Shown piece by piece: positions 26,492-35,754 of a DNA stretch of 64,000 bases. Origin of the DNA: Arthrobacter alpinus (GTDB taxonomy: Bacteria > Actinomycetota > Actinomycetes > Actinomycetales > Micrococcaceae); the NCBI RefSeq assembly GCF_001445575.1, contig NZ_CP013200.1, positions 2,232,001-2,296,000 on the forward strand, given 5' to 3'. Under the pieces are notes generated by a model that saw nothing but the letters and a program-made list of their open reading frames with translations, had not been told where the DNA came from and did not search any database. The position numbers and the translations under genes are program-made. The first letter of the stretch is position 1, and each line of letters begins with the position of its first letter.

Positions 26492-27862
26492 GTGAAGAGC
26501 GCTGTCGAAACCCTCACACCCACTCGTGTAAAGCTCGATGTTGAGGTTTCCTTTGAGGAATTGAAGCCCAGCATCACCGAGGCTTACAAGACCATTGGTA
26601 CGCAGGTCCAGGTACCCGGCTTCCGTAAGGGCAAGGTCCCCAACACGCTGATCGATCAGCGCGTTGGCCGTGGCTACGTTCTGGAAACGGCTATCAACTC
26701 CGGCCTCAACGGCTGGTACCAGGAAGCAGTTGTCGAGAACAAGCTGGTTCCGTTGAGCCGTCCCGAGGTTGAAATCACCGAAGTTCCGGACCCGACCGGC
26801 ACCGACGGTGTCGTCAAGTTCCACGTCGAGCTGGACATCCGCCCCGAAATCGAACTGCCGAACTACGAAGGCATCGAGGTTGAGGTTGCTGCTGTTGAGG
26901 CTTCCGATGAAGACACCGACAAGGCACTGGATGAGCTGCGCGGTCGCTTCGGCACACTGAAGGCTGAAGATCGTCCGGCCGTTGATGGTGACTTCCTCAC
27001 CATCAACATCGCTGCCAAGATCGACGACGTCGAGGTTGACTCAGCATCTGACCTTTCCTACCAGATCGGTGCCGGCAACATGCTTGACGGCCTGGATGAA
27101 GCCGCAACCGGCCTCTCTGCTGGCGAAGAAGCCATCTTCACCACCAAGCTTGCCGGTGGCGAGCACGCTGGTGAAGAAGCACAGGTTAACCTCAAGGTAA
27201 CCTCCGTGAAGGTTCGCGAACTGCCCGAGGCAAACGACGACTTCGCTCAGCTGGCTTCCGAGTTCGACACCATTGCCGAACTGAAGGAAGACTTGGCCAA
27301 GCAGGCTGCCGAGTCCAAGACCGTTGAGCAGGGCGTTGAAGCTCGCGACAAGGTTCTTGAGAAGCTCGTTGCCCTCGTTGAGGTTCCGGTTCCGGATTCC
27401 GTCATCGCCGATCAGCTCGAGCAGCACTTCAAGCCGGAGAACTCACACGGCCCCGAAGAGCACGACACCGAAGAGCACCGCGCCGAGGTCAAGGAAAACA
27501 CCGAGAAGGCGTTCCGCAACGAGATCATCCTCGATGCCATCGCTGAGAAGGAAGAAGTCAGCGTCAGCCAGGCTGAACTGATCGACTACATCGTTTCCTC
27601 CGCCAGCCAGTACGGCATGGAACCGAACCAGTTCGCTCAGATGCTGGACTCCTCCGGTCAGGTCAACATGATCGTTGGCGAAGTTCGCCGCCGCAAGGCT
27701 CTTGCCGCTGTTCTGGCCAAGGCCACCGTGACCGATTCTGAGGGTGCCGCCGTGGACCTGACAGACTTCGTGTCCGTTGCTGCTGAGGAAGAAGAAGTTG
27801 CTTCCGAGGACGAGGTCATCGAGGCCACAGCAGTTTCTGATCCGGGCGAAGCTCGCATCTAA
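26492..27862 (+). CDS. tig: trigger factor
   Basis: A 456-residue ribosome-associated chaperone and peptidyl-prolyl isomerase. The N-terminal ribosome-binding segment includes [19 protein letters not shown] with the loop that docks at the tunnel exit. The FKBP-like domain spans about residues 150-240 ([30 protein letters not shown]), followed by the helical C-terminal chaperone domain and an acidic tail. GTG 26492 is chosen because CAGGAG precedes it at proper spacing and the product begins [15 protein letters not shown]; the frame is open upstream. It heads the usual tig-clpP-clpX neighbourhood but has its own terminator. Confidence 0.96.
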   Translation: MKSAVETLTPTRVKLDVEVSFEELKPSITEAYKTIGTQVQVPGFRKGKVPNTLIDQRVGRGYVLETAINSGLNGWYQEAVVENKLVPLSRPEVEITEVPDPTGTDGVVKFHVELDIRPEIELPNYEGIEVEVAAVEASDEDTDKALDELRGRFGTLKAEDRPAVDGDFLTINIAAKIDDVEVDSASDLSYQIGAGNMLDGLDEAATGLSAGEEAIFTTKLAGGEHAGEEAQVNLKVTSVKVRELPEANDDFAQLASEFDTIAELKEDLAKQAAESKTVEQGVEARDKVLEKLVALVEVPVPDSVIADQLEQHFKPENSHGPEEHDTEEHRAEVKENTEKAFRNEIILDAIAEKEEVSVSQAELIDYIVSSASQYGMEPNQFAQMLDSSGQVNMIVGEVRRRKALAAVLAKATVTDSEGAAVDLTDFVSVAAEEEEVASEDEVIEATAVSDPGEARI

Positions 27863-27892
27863 GGTCCTTCCCGCCTCAGGGAAACACGTTCG

Positions 27893-27939
27893 AAAAAGCC
27901 GCTGCCGGTTCCTTACTAAGGAGCCGGCAGCGGTTTTTT
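27893..27939 (+). terminator. terminator of tig
   Basis: AAAAAGCCGCTGCCGG with CCGGCAGCGGTTTTTT: a GC-rich stem with inner TCCTTA/TAAGGA pairing and a six-T tail. Confidence 0.93.
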
Positions 27940-28007
27940 GTTTCCGGGGTTCAGCGTTGCCACAGGGCCGTTTTATTCCCGTTCGCGGGGCGGCTGCGGT
28001 GATCGTG

Positions 28008-28018
28008 CGCCGACAGCG
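28008..28018. promoter_or_regulatory. candidate ClgR-binding site upstream of clpP1
   Basis: CGCCGACAGCG followed by AAC matches the core CGCYNANRGCG of the ClgR operator described for Corynebacterium, 121 bp before the clpP1 start. ClgR activates clpP1P2 in several actinobacteria. The match covers the core only; the left flank does not fit. Confidence 0.45.
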
Positions 28019-28138
28019 AACAGTGCGCCAAAGGTGGATAATCCCGGCCGAAAAAGGGCTACTGTCCAAGTAGTGAACATTAGTGATGGCTACGTTGGAC
28101 TTGCTCAACTAGCCGCACGAAGGAGAGGTAAACCCACC

Positions 28139-28759
28139 ATGGCACAGCACAACACCCCCACGATGGCTAGCGCGGACCCGTCCGGCTCTGACCAGTACAT
28201 CTACAACCGACTGCTCAAAGAACGCATCATTTGGTTGGGATCGGAAGTTCGCGATGACAACGCGAACTTGATCTGCTCGCAGCTGCTGCTGCTCTCGGCT
28301 GAGGATCCTGAGAAGGACATCTACCTTTACATCAACTCACCCGGTGGATCGGTCACGGCCGGCATGGCTATCTACGACACCATGGAGTTCATCCCGAACG
28401 ACGTCGTCACCGTCGCCACCGGGCTGGCCGCCTCGATGGGGCAGTTCCTGCTCTCCTCGGGCACCAAGGGTAAGCGCTACGCGACGCCCAACGCACGCAT
28501 CCTCATGCACCAGCCTTCCGGCGGAATTGGTGGAACGGCGTCGGACATTAAGATTCAGGCCGAGCTGATCCTGCACATGAAGAAGGTCATGGCCGAACTG
28601 ACGGCCGAGCAGACCGGTCAGACTGTGGAGAAGATCCTCACTGACAACGACCGCGACAAGTGGTTCACGGCCGAGGAAGCCCTGGCATACGGCTTCTTTG
28701 ACAAGATCTCCCGCCACGCAGGATCCGTTGCCGGTGGCGGCGGAACCCACGCCAAGTAA
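28139..28759 (+). CDS. clpP1: ATP-dependent Clp protease proteolytic subunit 1
   Basis: A 206-residue serine protease subunit. Catalytic Ser in [14 protein letters not shown] (about residue 99), His in ILMHQPSGG, and Asp in the following helix region. It forms mixed heptameric rings with ClpP2 and degrades substrates unfolded by ClpX or ClpC. The AAGGAGAGG at 28120-28128 points to ATG 28139, though the frame is open far upstream. clpP2 follows after 32 bp, so both are co-transcribed. Confidence 0.95.
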   Translation: MAQHNTPTMASADPSGSDQYIYNRLLKERIIWLGSEVRDDNANLICSQLLLLSAEDPEKDIYLYINSPGGSVTAGMAIYDTMEFIPNDVVTVATGLAASMGQFLLSSGTKGKRYATPNARILMHQPSGGIGGTASDIKIQAELILHMKKVMAELTAEQTGQTVEKILTDNDRDKWFTAEEALAYGFFDKISRHAGSVAGGGGTHAK

Positions 28760-28791
28760 AAGCCGAAGACAAAGATTTCAGGAGTAAAACC

Positions 28792-29466
28792 ATGACTTAC
28801 AACTTTGGCAGCACAGCGTTTGGCAAAACTGCCGGCAACCTGCCCACCAGCCGCTACGTGCTCCCGCAGTTCGAGGAGCGCACACCGTACGGCTTCAAGC
28901 GCCAGGATCCGTACACCAAGCTTTTCGAAGACCGGATCATTTTCTTGGGTGTCCAGGTTGATGACGCCTCGGCCGACGACGTCATGGCCCAGCTGCTCGT
29001 GCTGGAAGCCGACGACACCGACCGTGACATCACCTTGTACATCAACTCTCCCGGCGGATCGTTCACGGCCATGACGGCCATTTACGACACCATGCAGTTC
29101 ATTCGCCCCGAGATCCAGACCGTCTGCCTGGGCCAGGCTGCTTCCGCAGCAGCTGTGCTCTTGGCAGCCGGTGCACCCGGCAAGCGTTTGGCCCTGCCGA
29201 ACGCTCGCGTGCTGATCCACCAGCCGGCACTCTCCGGTGGCCAGGGCGGCCAAGCCTCTGACCTGGAAATTCAGGCCAACGAGGTCATGCGCATGCGCGA
29301 ATGGCTGGAAAACACGCTGGCCGACCTTTCCGGCCGCACGCCGGAACAGGTCAGCAATGACATTGAGCGTGACAACATCCTCACCGCTGCTGCGGCCAAG
29401 GAATACGGCTTGATCGATGAGGTCTTGGCACCGCGCAAGATGAAGGCTGCGGCCATCACTCGCTAA
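28792..29466 (+). CDS. clpP2: ATP-dependent Clp protease proteolytic subunit 2
   Basis: A 224-residue second ClpP. Catalytic Ser in [14 protein letters not shown] (about residue 118) and His in [10 protein letters not shown]; Tyr/Phe-rich N-terminal extension with [16 protein letters not shown]. In actinobacteria ClpP1 and ClpP2 act as one hetero-oligomeric protease, usually essential. A CAGGAG precedes ATG 28792. Confidence 0.96.
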   Translation: MTYNFGSTAFGKTAGNLPTSRYVLPQFEERTPYGFKRQDPYTKLFEDRIIFLGVQVDDASADDVMAQLLVLEADDTDRDITLYINSPGGSFTAMTAIYDTMQFIRPEIQTVCLGQAASAAAVLLAAGAPGKRLALPNARVLIHQPALSGGQGGQASDLEIQANEVMRMREWLENTLADLSGRTPEQVSNDIERDNILTAAAAKEYGLIDEVLAPRKMKAAAITR

Positions 29467-29482
29467 GTGATGTGTTGTACCT

Positions 29483-29519
29483 GCCGGAACAAGGGAAGAA
29501 ATCCCTTGTTCCGGCGTTT
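29483..29519 (+). terminator. terminator of clpP1-clpP2
   Basis: GCCGGAACAAGGGA (29483-29496) pairs perfectly with TCCCTTGTTCCGGC (29502-29515), followed by GTTTG. Confidence 0.88.
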
Positions 29520-29654
29520 GCATTCCACCCAATGTCACAACCGTGGCTTAGAGTTGAATGTAAAGTGAAGGACGTTTCCGGCACCAGCTGAGGAACGATC
29601 GATGTAGTAGGGATAGCACCGCCGCCGGTGGGCTATTCGTGGAAGGACACGTCA

Positions 29655-30941
29655 ATGGCCAGGATGGGCGAAAGCACTGATCTGCTGAAGTGTTCTTTCT
29701 GCGGAAAGAGCCAGAAACAAGTCCGCAAGCTCATTGCTGGACCCGGTGTTTACATTTGCGACGAGTGCATTGAACTGTGCAACGAGATCATTGACGAGGA
29801 ACTGTCCGAAGTGGCAGATCTGGACGCCTTTGAACTGCCCAAGCCCCGGGAAATTTTCGACTTCCTGCAGGAATACGTCATTGGCCAGGAGCCCGCTAAG
29901 CGGTCACTGGCTGTGGCCGTCTACAACCATTACAAGCGCATCCAGTCCGGGCACGCCGTTAAGAGCACCACCATTTCCGGCGGTGTCCACGACGAAGTAG
30001 AAATCGCCAAGTCCAACATCCTGCTCGTGGGACCCACCGGGTGTGGAAAGACGTATTTGGCGCAGACTCTGGCGCGCCGCCTGAACGTGCCGTTCGCCGT
30101 GGCCGATGCCACCGCCTTGACTGAGGCCGGCTACGTGGGCGAGGACGTGGAAAACATCCTGCTCAAGCTCATCCAGGCAGCTGACTTTGACATCAAAAAG
30201 GCCGAGCAAGGCATCATTTACATTGACGAGATTGATAAGATCTCGCGCAAGTCCGAGAATCCCTCCATCACCCGTGACGTCTCCGGCGAGGGCGTGCAGC
30301 AGGCACTGCTGAAGATCCTTGAAGGAACAGTGGCATCGGTGCCGCCGCAAGGTGGGCGCAAGCATCCGCATCAGGAATTCATCCAGATTGACACCACCAA
30401 TGTGCTCTTCATTGTGGCCGGTGCGTTTGCCGGTCTGGAAGAAATCATTGGCTCCCGTGCGGGCAAGAAGGGCATTGGCTTCGGTGCCCCTCTCAGTGCC
30501 TTGAAGCAGACCGAGGCGAGCTACGCCGACGTCATGCCGGAGGACCTGCTGAAGTTCGGGCTGATCCCGGAATTCATTGGGCGTCTGCCCGTCATCACCA
30601 CCGTAACCCAGCTGGACCGCACGGCACTGATCCAAATCCTCACCGAGCCCAAGAACGCGCTGGTCAAGCAGTACCAAAAGATGTTCACGCTCGACGGCGT
30701 TGACCTTGAGTTCGATGACGAGGCGCTGACGGCCATTGCCGATCTGGCCCTGAACCGGGGAACCGGTGCCCGTGGCCTGCGCGCCATCCTGGAAGAAGTA
30801 CTCCAGCCCGTCATGTTCGATCTGCCCAGCCGTGAAGATATTGCCACCGTTGTGATCACGGCCGAGGTAGTAGGCAAGAAGGCCGAGCCCACCTTGATCC
30901 CGCATGAGGTAGTGGCCAAGCGTCGGAACAAGTCAGCGTAA
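29655..30941 (+). CDS. clpX: ATP-dependent Clp protease ATP-binding subunit ClpX
   Basis: A 428-residue AAA+ unfoldase delivering substrates to ClpP1P2. It begins with the zinc-binding domain [11 protein letters not shown]...CDECIELC, then Walker A GPTGCGKT (near 126-133), pore loop GYVG, Walker [11 protein letters not shown], the RKH loop (GRKHPHQEF) and the IGFG loop that contacts ClpP, then sensor [16 protein letters not shown] 29655 follows GGAAGGA at 8-nt spacing; the frame is open to 29628. It has its own upstream spacer after the clpP terminator. Confidence 0.96.
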   Translation: MARMGESTDLLKCSFCGKSQKQVRKLIAGPGVYICDECIELCNEIIDEELSEVADLDAFELPKPREIFDFLQEYVIGQEPAKRSLAVAVYNHYKRIQSGHAVKSTTISGGVHDEVEIAKSNILLVGPTGCGKTYLAQTLARRLNVPFAVADATALTEAGYVGEDVENILLKLIQAADFDIKKAEQGIIYIDEIDKISRKSENPSITRDVSGEGVQQALLKILEGTVASVPPQGGRKHPHQEFIQIDTTNVLFIVAGAFAGLEEIIGSRAGKKGIGFGAPLSALKQTEASYADVMPEDLLKFGLIPEFIGRLPVITTVTQLDRTALIQILTEPKNALVKQYQKMFTLDGVDLEFDDEALTAIADLALNRGTGARGLRAILEEVLQPVMFDLPSREDIATVVITAEVVGKKAEPTLIPHEVVAKRRNKSA

Positions 30942-31112
30942 CGCAGGCTTTCGCATCTTACCTGGACAGCCTGGCCGTTGCTGGTTTTCTTTTCGGGTGC
31001 GGCTGCTGGTTTTCCGGCACCGGAATAGTTTTAATCCCGACGTCGTTGGAGCTAATGATGGGCTTTGGCCCGCTTAGTAGTTGGAATCCGTGCTCTACCA
31101 AGGAGATTTGAC

Positions 31113-31739
31113 GTGTCTGAAAGCGCTTTGACTGCACCCGAAACAGCCGACTTTTGGTTTGACCCCACCTGCCCCTTTGCTTGGGTGACCTCGCGGTGGA
31201 TCGGCGAAGTGGAGCAGGTACGCAACATCTCGGTCAACTGGCATGTCATGAGCCTCTCGGTGCTCAATGAGAACAATCAGGAGCTTCCGCAGCAGTACAA
31301 GGAGATGATGGCCAAGGCTTGGGGCCCGGTCCGTGTCATCATGGCAGCCGTCCAAGAGCACGGCGAGAAGTTCATCAAGCCCCTCTATGACGCCATGGGC
31401 ACGCAGATCCACAACAACGGCAACAAGGACATGGCCGATGTCATTGCCAAGGCTTTGGCTGAGACAGGGTTGCCGGCAGAGCTGGCAGCTGCAGCAACCA
31501 CAGATGCCTATGATGTCGCCTTGCGCGCCAGCCACAGCGAAGGCATTGCCAAGGTTGGCCAGGACGTGGGCACACCGATCGTGGCGTTCAATGGCACGGC
31601 CTTCTTTGGTCCCGTCATCACCCGCATCCCGCGCGGTGAAGAGGCTGGCAAGCTCTGGGACGCCACGGTGACACTGGCCAGCTTCCCGTACTTCTTCGAG
31701 ATCAAGCGAAGCCGCACGGAAGACCCGCAGTTCGGCTAA
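31113..31739 (+). CDS. DsbA-family protein, mycothiol-dependent nitroreductase homologue
   Basis: A 208-residue thioredoxin-fold protein closely resembling Mycobacterium tuberculosis Rv2466c, a mycothiol-dependent nitroreductase and disulfide reductase. Shared landmarks: FWFDPTCPF...[53 protein letters not shown]. The active-site motif is CPFA, not CPWC: the second cysteine is replaced by alanine, which implies a monothiol, mycothiol-using mechanism. GTG 31113 follows AAGGAGA at 31100-31106. It is probably cytoplasmic, with no signal peptide. Confidence 0.88.
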   Translation: MSESALTAPETADFWFDPTCPFAWVTSRWIGEVEQVRNISVNWHVMSLSVLNENNQELPQQYKEMMAKAWGPVRVIMAAVQEHGEKFIKPLYDAMGTQIHNNGNKDMADVIAKALAETGLPAELAAAATTDAYDVALRASHSEGIAKVGQDVGTPIVAFNGTAFFGPVITRIPRGEEAGKLWDATVTLASFPYFFEIKRSRTEDPQFG

Positions 31740-31767
31740 ACAGCAATAGTTTTTGGCGCCTACTCCG

Positions 31768-31803
31768 GGGCCCGGTTTGGCGCCCGGTTTAGCGCCCGGT
31801 TTG
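31768..31803 (+). repeat. three 12-bp tandem units
   Basis: GGGCCCGGTTTG, GCGCCCGGTTTA and GCGCCCGGTTTG follow each other exactly, between the nitroreductase homologue and its terminator. Confidence 0.75.
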
Positions 31804-31808
31804 GTCAG

Positions 31809-31860
31809 CAAGGGCAGGTGGAAAAGTTTCTTACAAAAACTTTTCCACCTGCCCTTGTTT
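31809..31860 (+). terminator. terminator with a 21-bp perfect stem
   Basis: The arm 31809-31829 (CAAGGGCAGGTGG...) pairs perfectly with 31837-31857 (...CCACCTGCCCTTG) around a 7-nt loop, followed by TTT. Confidence 0.88.
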
Positions 31861-32303
31861 GCGTCCGCGGGCAGGAGCATACTTGTTCTTACCCAATCCG
31901 CCAAGGAAAGGGCTGGTAGATACTAAAAAATTTAGTGACTGAACCATATGATCATTGAGCACCGTTTCGGCGGGACGCTCGCAAAGGTTCGTTAGCACCG
32001 GTGACGCGGTGACTGTCCTGAAAACCATTAGAATCCACCAGACCGCGAACGTCACACGCGGCATGAAAGTCGAAGCCCCACCGACGGCAATCAGCCGATG
32101 GGGCTTCCCCTTTGCCCAAAATGAGATGCGGGGGTAGTTGTTACCATTCGCCGCTGGTACGCCGGGGGCAAATGGCAACAACTACCCCCGCAGCCGGGAA
32201 GTGTGTCCGCAAATAGTCACGCGTACAGGGCGTTCATCTAGTCTTCACCGTGATGTTCCTGCAACAGCCCATGGTGGCAACCTCAAAGCGTCACGGTTAG
32301 AGC
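31861..32303. other. gene-free spacer with two large hairpins
   Basis: No credible gene. Hairpin 1: GAAGCCCCA (32072-32080) with TGGGGCTTC (32099-32107). Hairpin 2: TGCGGGGGTAGTTGTT (32127-32142) with its perfect complement at 32177-32192, plus inner partial pairing. Neither has a clear T-tract. The remaining sequence presumably carries the promoter of the glycosyltransferase gene, but I see no convincing -35/-10 pair. Confidence 0.6.
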
Positions 32304-33449
32304 GTGAAGATTGCCATCATAGCTGAGTCATTCTTGCCGGAGATGAACGGGGTCACCCATTCACTCCTGAAAATCCTCCAATACCTCGATGCCCGCGGTG
32401 ACGATGTTCTGGTCATTGCGCCGTCGACATTACAAGACGCGCCTGCTGTGGTTGAAGGCGCAACTGTGCGGCGGCTACCGGCCATTCCGCTCACGGGATA
32501 CCGAAACATCCGGATCGCCGTGGGTGGCGTCCGGAGGGTGAAGGTGCTCCTTGCCGAGTTCAACCCGGACGTGGTCCACCTTGCCTCACCCTTCGTCCTT
32601 GGCTGGCGTGCCGTTCGTGCCGCAGCAGCCCTGGGGATTCCCACCGTGGCCATCTACCAAACGGATGTGCCAGGATATGCGGCCAAATATGGGCTGACGT
32701 ACCTAGAAAACTGGGCGTGGCTGCGGGTGGAACGCATCCACTCAGCAGCAACCACAACGCTGGCGCCCTCCTCCGACTCGGTGAACAAACTACGTGGCCA
32801 CGGCATCCCCCGAGTGCAACTCTGGCGCCGTGGTGTGGACACCGAAAGGTTTCACCCCAGTAAGCGCAGTGCACAATTCCGCGCAGACGTTGCACCCGGT
32901 GGCACCAAGATCATTGGCTATGTGGGACGGCTGGCGCTGGAGAAGCAAGTGCAGGACTTGGCGGTGTTGGCGGACATCCCAGATTCCAAACTCGTCATTG
33001 TGGGCGACGGACCGCAACGGGCAGCCCTTGAATCGGCCCTGCCGAAAGCACATTTCACCGGCTTCCTCGGGGGAGCGGACTTGGCGGCTGTCATGGCTTC
33101 CTTTGATTTGTTTGTCCACCCGGGTGAGTTGGAGACGTTCTGCCAGACCATTCAGGAGGCCATGGCCTCCGGTGTGCCGGTGGTGGCCACAGGCCGCGGC
33201 GGGCCCGTGGACCTGGTGGATTCCTCCCGTACGGGCTGGCTCTACACCCCGGGCAAACTGCACGAACTGCGCGCCTATGCCGTGGACCTCATTGGCGACG
33301 ATGCCAAGCGGGCCGCCTTTGCTGCCGCCGCCTTCGATCAAGTGCAAGGCCGCAGCTGGGCCGTCTTGGGAGATCAACTGATGGAACATTACCGTCATGC
33401 CATTGCAGCGGGTTCAGCCATGCCCGCCGAACTGAGAGGAACAAAATGA
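32304..33449 (+). CDS. GT4-family glycosyltransferase (MgtA/PimB-like mannosyltransferase)
   Basis: A 381-residue GT-B glycosyltransferase of family 4. Seen: SFLPEMNGVTHSLLKI at the N-terminus, YQTDVPGYAAKYGL, WRRGVDTERFHP, GYVGRLALEKQVQDL, and the nucleotide-sugar site HPGELETFCQTIQEAMASGVPVVA. This matches the actinobacterial alpha-mannosyltransferases that transfer Man from GDP-Man to glucuronosyl diacylglycerol (MgtA) or inositol lipids (PimB'). The adjacent UDP-glucose dehydrogenase, which makes UDP-glucuronate, favours the MgtA role; this is inference. Its stop overlaps the start of the next gene (ATGA). Confidence 0.85.
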   Translation: MKIAIIAESFLPEMNGVTHSLLKILQYLDARGDDVLVIAPSTLQDAPAVVEGATVRRLPAIPLTGYRNIRIAVGGVRRVKVLLAEFNPDVVHLASPFVLGWRAVRAAAALGIPTVAIYQTDVPGYAAKYGLTYLENWAWLRVERIHSAATTTLAPSSDSVNKLRGHGIPRVQLWRRGVDTERFHPSKRSAQFRADVAPGGTKIIGYVGRLALEKQVQDLAVLADIPDSKLVIVGDGPQRAALESALPKAHFTGFLGGADLAAVMASFDLFVHPGELETFCQTIQEAMASGVPVVATGRGGPVDLVDSSRTGWLYTPGKLHELRAYAVDLIGDDAKRAAFAAAAFDQVQGRSWAVLGDQLMEHYRHAIAAGSAMPAELRGTK

Positions 33450-34789
33450 AGATTTCAGTCATTGGAGCCGGCTACTTGGGCACCGTTCACGCAGCCACCT
33501 TGGCCGCAATGGGCCATCAGGTGATCGGTCTGGATACCGATGCCGCCAGAATTGAGCAGTTGGCCGCCGGGGTTGCACCGTTCCATGAGCCCGGCTTGGT
33601 TGAGCTCTTGAAAGAAGGGCACGACGGCGGCCGCCTCACCTTCACCACGGACCCGGCACTACTGGCTGAGGCAGAGGTCCACTTCCTCTGTGTTGGCACG
33701 CCACAGTCCAAGACCGGCAATGAAAGCGACTTGAGCTTTCTCCTGTCGGCCGTGACGGCTCTGCGCCCCTACCTGCATCCGGGTGCGGTGGTGGTGGGCA
33801 AATCGACAGTGCCGGTAGGCACCGCAGCCCGCCTCGAACAGCTACTCGTTGGCACGGGTGCGGTGCTGGCATGGAACCCGGAGTTCCTGCGTCAGGGCAC
33901 GGCAGTCCAGGATTCCCTGGTCCCGGACCGGCTCGTCTATGGAGCCCAGGACGGCACCGCCGGAGCCAAGGGAGCTGCGGCACTGGATGCCGTCTACGCC
34001 CCGCTGCTGGAACGAGGCACCCCGCGCATCATCACCAACTTCGCCACAGCGGAACTGATCAAGGTTTCCGCCAACGCGTTCCTGGCTTTGAAACTGTCCT
34101 ACATCAACGCGGTGGGTGAGTTTTGCGAACAGGCGGGGGCCGACGTCGTGCAATTGGCGCAGGCTCTGGGCCACGATGACCGCATTGGTGGCAAGTATTT
34201 TCAAGCCGGGGTAGGTTTTGGCGGCGGCTGCCTGCCCAAGGATCTGCGATCATTCCGGGCCCAGGCGCAAGCCCACGGTGTGGAGTCGCTCGATGAGATG
34301 TTTTCCCTCGTTGATGGTGTGAATGCCGACGCGCGGTATCGCGTGGCCGAGACAGCCGCCCGCTTGTTGGGGGGAGACGTCAAGGGACGGGCCATCACCG
34401 TTCTAGGTGCCTCATTCAAGCCGCACACCGATGACATTCGGGATTCGCCGGCGCTGGATGTGGCCTGCCAGCTGGCCCAGCAGGGCGCCACGGTGCGCGT
34501 GAGTGATCCTCAGGCAGTCGAAACGGCGTGGCTGCAATACCCGCAGCTGACCTTCGAAAATGAGCTTCAGACGGCGTTGGAAGGCGCCGAATTGGTTCTG
34601 CTTCTGACGCCCTGGCCGGAATTTCTCGCCTTGGATCCAGCCCTGACCGCCTTACTGGTGCAGCGCCCCATCATGCTGGATGGGCGCAACGCTTTGGATG
34701 GAGCCGCGTGGCGTGCTGCCGGGTGGGAGTATCACGGAGTTGGTCGGGCCGCTGCGGCACATGCGCCCCGTCCACAGGCTGCGTTTTAG
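33446..34789 (+). CDS. ugd: UDP-glucose/GDP-mannose dehydrogenase family protein (likely UDP-glucose 6-dehydrogenase)
   Basis: A 447-residue NAD-dependent dehydrogenase oxidising UDP-glucose to UDP-glucuronate. The Rossmann start VIGAGYLGTVHAATLA, the catalytic motif FGGGCLPKDLRSF with the nucleophilic Cys near residue 261, and the C-terminal GASFKPHTDDIRDSPALD are diagnostic. Translationally coupled to the glycosyltransferase (ATGA at 33446). The pair may supply and extend a glucuronic-acid glycolipid. Confidence 0.93.
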   Translation: MKISVIGAGYLGTVHAATLAAMGHQVIGLDTDAARIEQLAAGVAPFHEPGLVELLKEGHDGGRLTFTTDPALLAEAEVHFLCVGTPQSKTGNESDLSFLLSAVTALRPYLHPGAVVVGKSTVPVGTAARLEQLLVGTGAVLAWNPEFLRQGTAVQDSLVPDRLVYGAQDGTAGAKGAAALDAVYAPLLERGTPRIITNFATAELIKVSANAFLALKLSYINAVGEFCEQAGADVVQLAQALGHDDRIGGKYFQAGVGFGGGCLPKDLRSFRAQAQAHGVESLDEMFSLVDGVNADARYRVAETAARLLGGDVKGRAITVLGASFKPHTDDIRDSPALDVACQLAQQGATVRVSDPQAVETAWLQYPQLTFENELQTALEGAELVLLLTPWPEFLALDPALTALLVQRPIMLDGRNALDGAAWRAAGWEYHGVGRAAAAHAPRPQAAF

Positions 34790-34795
34790 CGGCCG

Positions 34796-35620
34796 GTGAC
34801 ACGGAGAATTCCGGGCCGGTATGTAGCGCTGGGGGACTCCTTTACTGAAGGGGTTGGCGATACCAGCAGGCATTTGCCCAACGGTGTCAGAGGCTGGGCG
34901 GATCGAGTGGCCGAGGCGCTGGCCCGCGACACGCCCGGCTGGGAGTACGCCAATCTGGCCATCCGCAGTAAACGGCTACGCCACATTATCGCCGAACAGA
35001 TCGAACCAGCCCTCGCCATGGAGCCAACGCTGATCACCCTCTATGCCGGCGGGAACGATGTCATGGATGTGGGCACCTCCATCACCACAATCCTTGATCA
35101 GTATGAGTTCCTGGTGTCGCGGTTGGCTGAATCAGGGGCTACTATTTTGCTGTTCACGGGATATGACGTGGAGGTCTCGCCCCTGCTGGCACCGCTGCGC
35201 CGCAAGAACCACGCGTACAACTGCGGCATCAAGACGATCGCGGCAAAATATGGGGCCATCGTGGTGGATTACGCGGCGTTGCACGCCTACGCCAACCCGC
35301 GCATGTGGTGCTCGGACCGGTTGCACATGTCAAAACGTGGGCACAAATACTTGGCCGCCCACGTGCTGGAGGTGCTTCAGGTCTCTCATGGGATCGTGCT
35401 CAAGGAGAAAAGTCACCCACCCAAACCCACGTGGAAGCAGCGCGGACATGGACACTATTTGTGGGTGGCCGAGTGGGTGGTGCCGCTCATTGGACGCAAG
35501 ATCCGGCGCACCACCCTAGGTGATGCGCTGACTCCTCGCTGGCCTGAGCTCCTTCGAGTCCCACCGAAGAAGGGCCTGAAGAAGGTGGCTCGCCGACAGA
35601 CCACCACTGCCGCCGGTTGA
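34796..35620 (+). CDS. SGNH/GDSL hydrolase family protein, cytoplasmic
   Basis: A 274-residue SGNH hydrolase without a signal peptide. Blocks: ALGDSFTEGVGD (Ser), ANLAIRSKRL, LYAGGNDVMD (Asn), and WCSDRLHMSKRGHKYLA with the Asp-x-x-His pair. A basic ~80-residue C-terminal tail follows. It may deacylate a lipid or sugar substrate of the neighbouring glycolipid genes, which is inference. GTG 34796 begins 7 bp after ugd. Confidence 0.88.
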   Translation: MTRRIPGRYVALGDSFTEGVGDTSRHLPNGVRGWADRVAEALARDTPGWEYANLAIRSKRLRHIIAEQIEPALAMEPTLITLYAGGNDVMDVGTSITTILDQYEFLVSRLAESGATILLFTGYDVEVSPLLAPLRRKNHAYNCGIKTIAAKYGAIVVDYAALHAYANPRMWCSDRLHMSKRGHKYLAAHVLEVLQVSHGIVLKEKSHPPKPTWKQRGHGHYLWVAEWVVPLIGRKIRRTTLGDALTPRWPELLRVPPKKGLKKVARRQTTTAAG

Positions 35621-35640
35621 GCCCCACCAACAAACGCTCC

Positions 35641-35697
35641 ATCACATCCTGGGCTGTTTTGGAGAACGCTTCTTCACATCCGGGGCTGTTTTGGAAA
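35641..35697 (+). repeat. two direct copies of a ~25-bp sequence
   Basis: TCACATCCTGGGCTGTTTTG at 35642 recurs as TCACATCCGGGGCTGTTTTG at 35674, just before the valS terminator. Confidence 0.7.
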
Positions 35698-35735
35698 CAA
35701 CTGTGGCCGCCTCCCGGATCGGGTGGCGGCCACAG
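35692..35735 (-). terminator. terminator of valS
   Basis: CTGTGGCCGCC (35701-35711) pairs with GGCGGCCACAG (35725-35735). On the minus strand TTGTTTCC follows the stem. Confidence 0.82.
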
Positions 35736-35754
35736 CCTTGCAGGCAACTAGCGG

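Noticed and set aside
28618..29538. 306-aa minus-strand frame opposite clpP1/clpP2 and a 333-aa frame opposite clpX (29904-30905)
   Set aside because: Shadow frames of conserved genes without start signals or family similarity.
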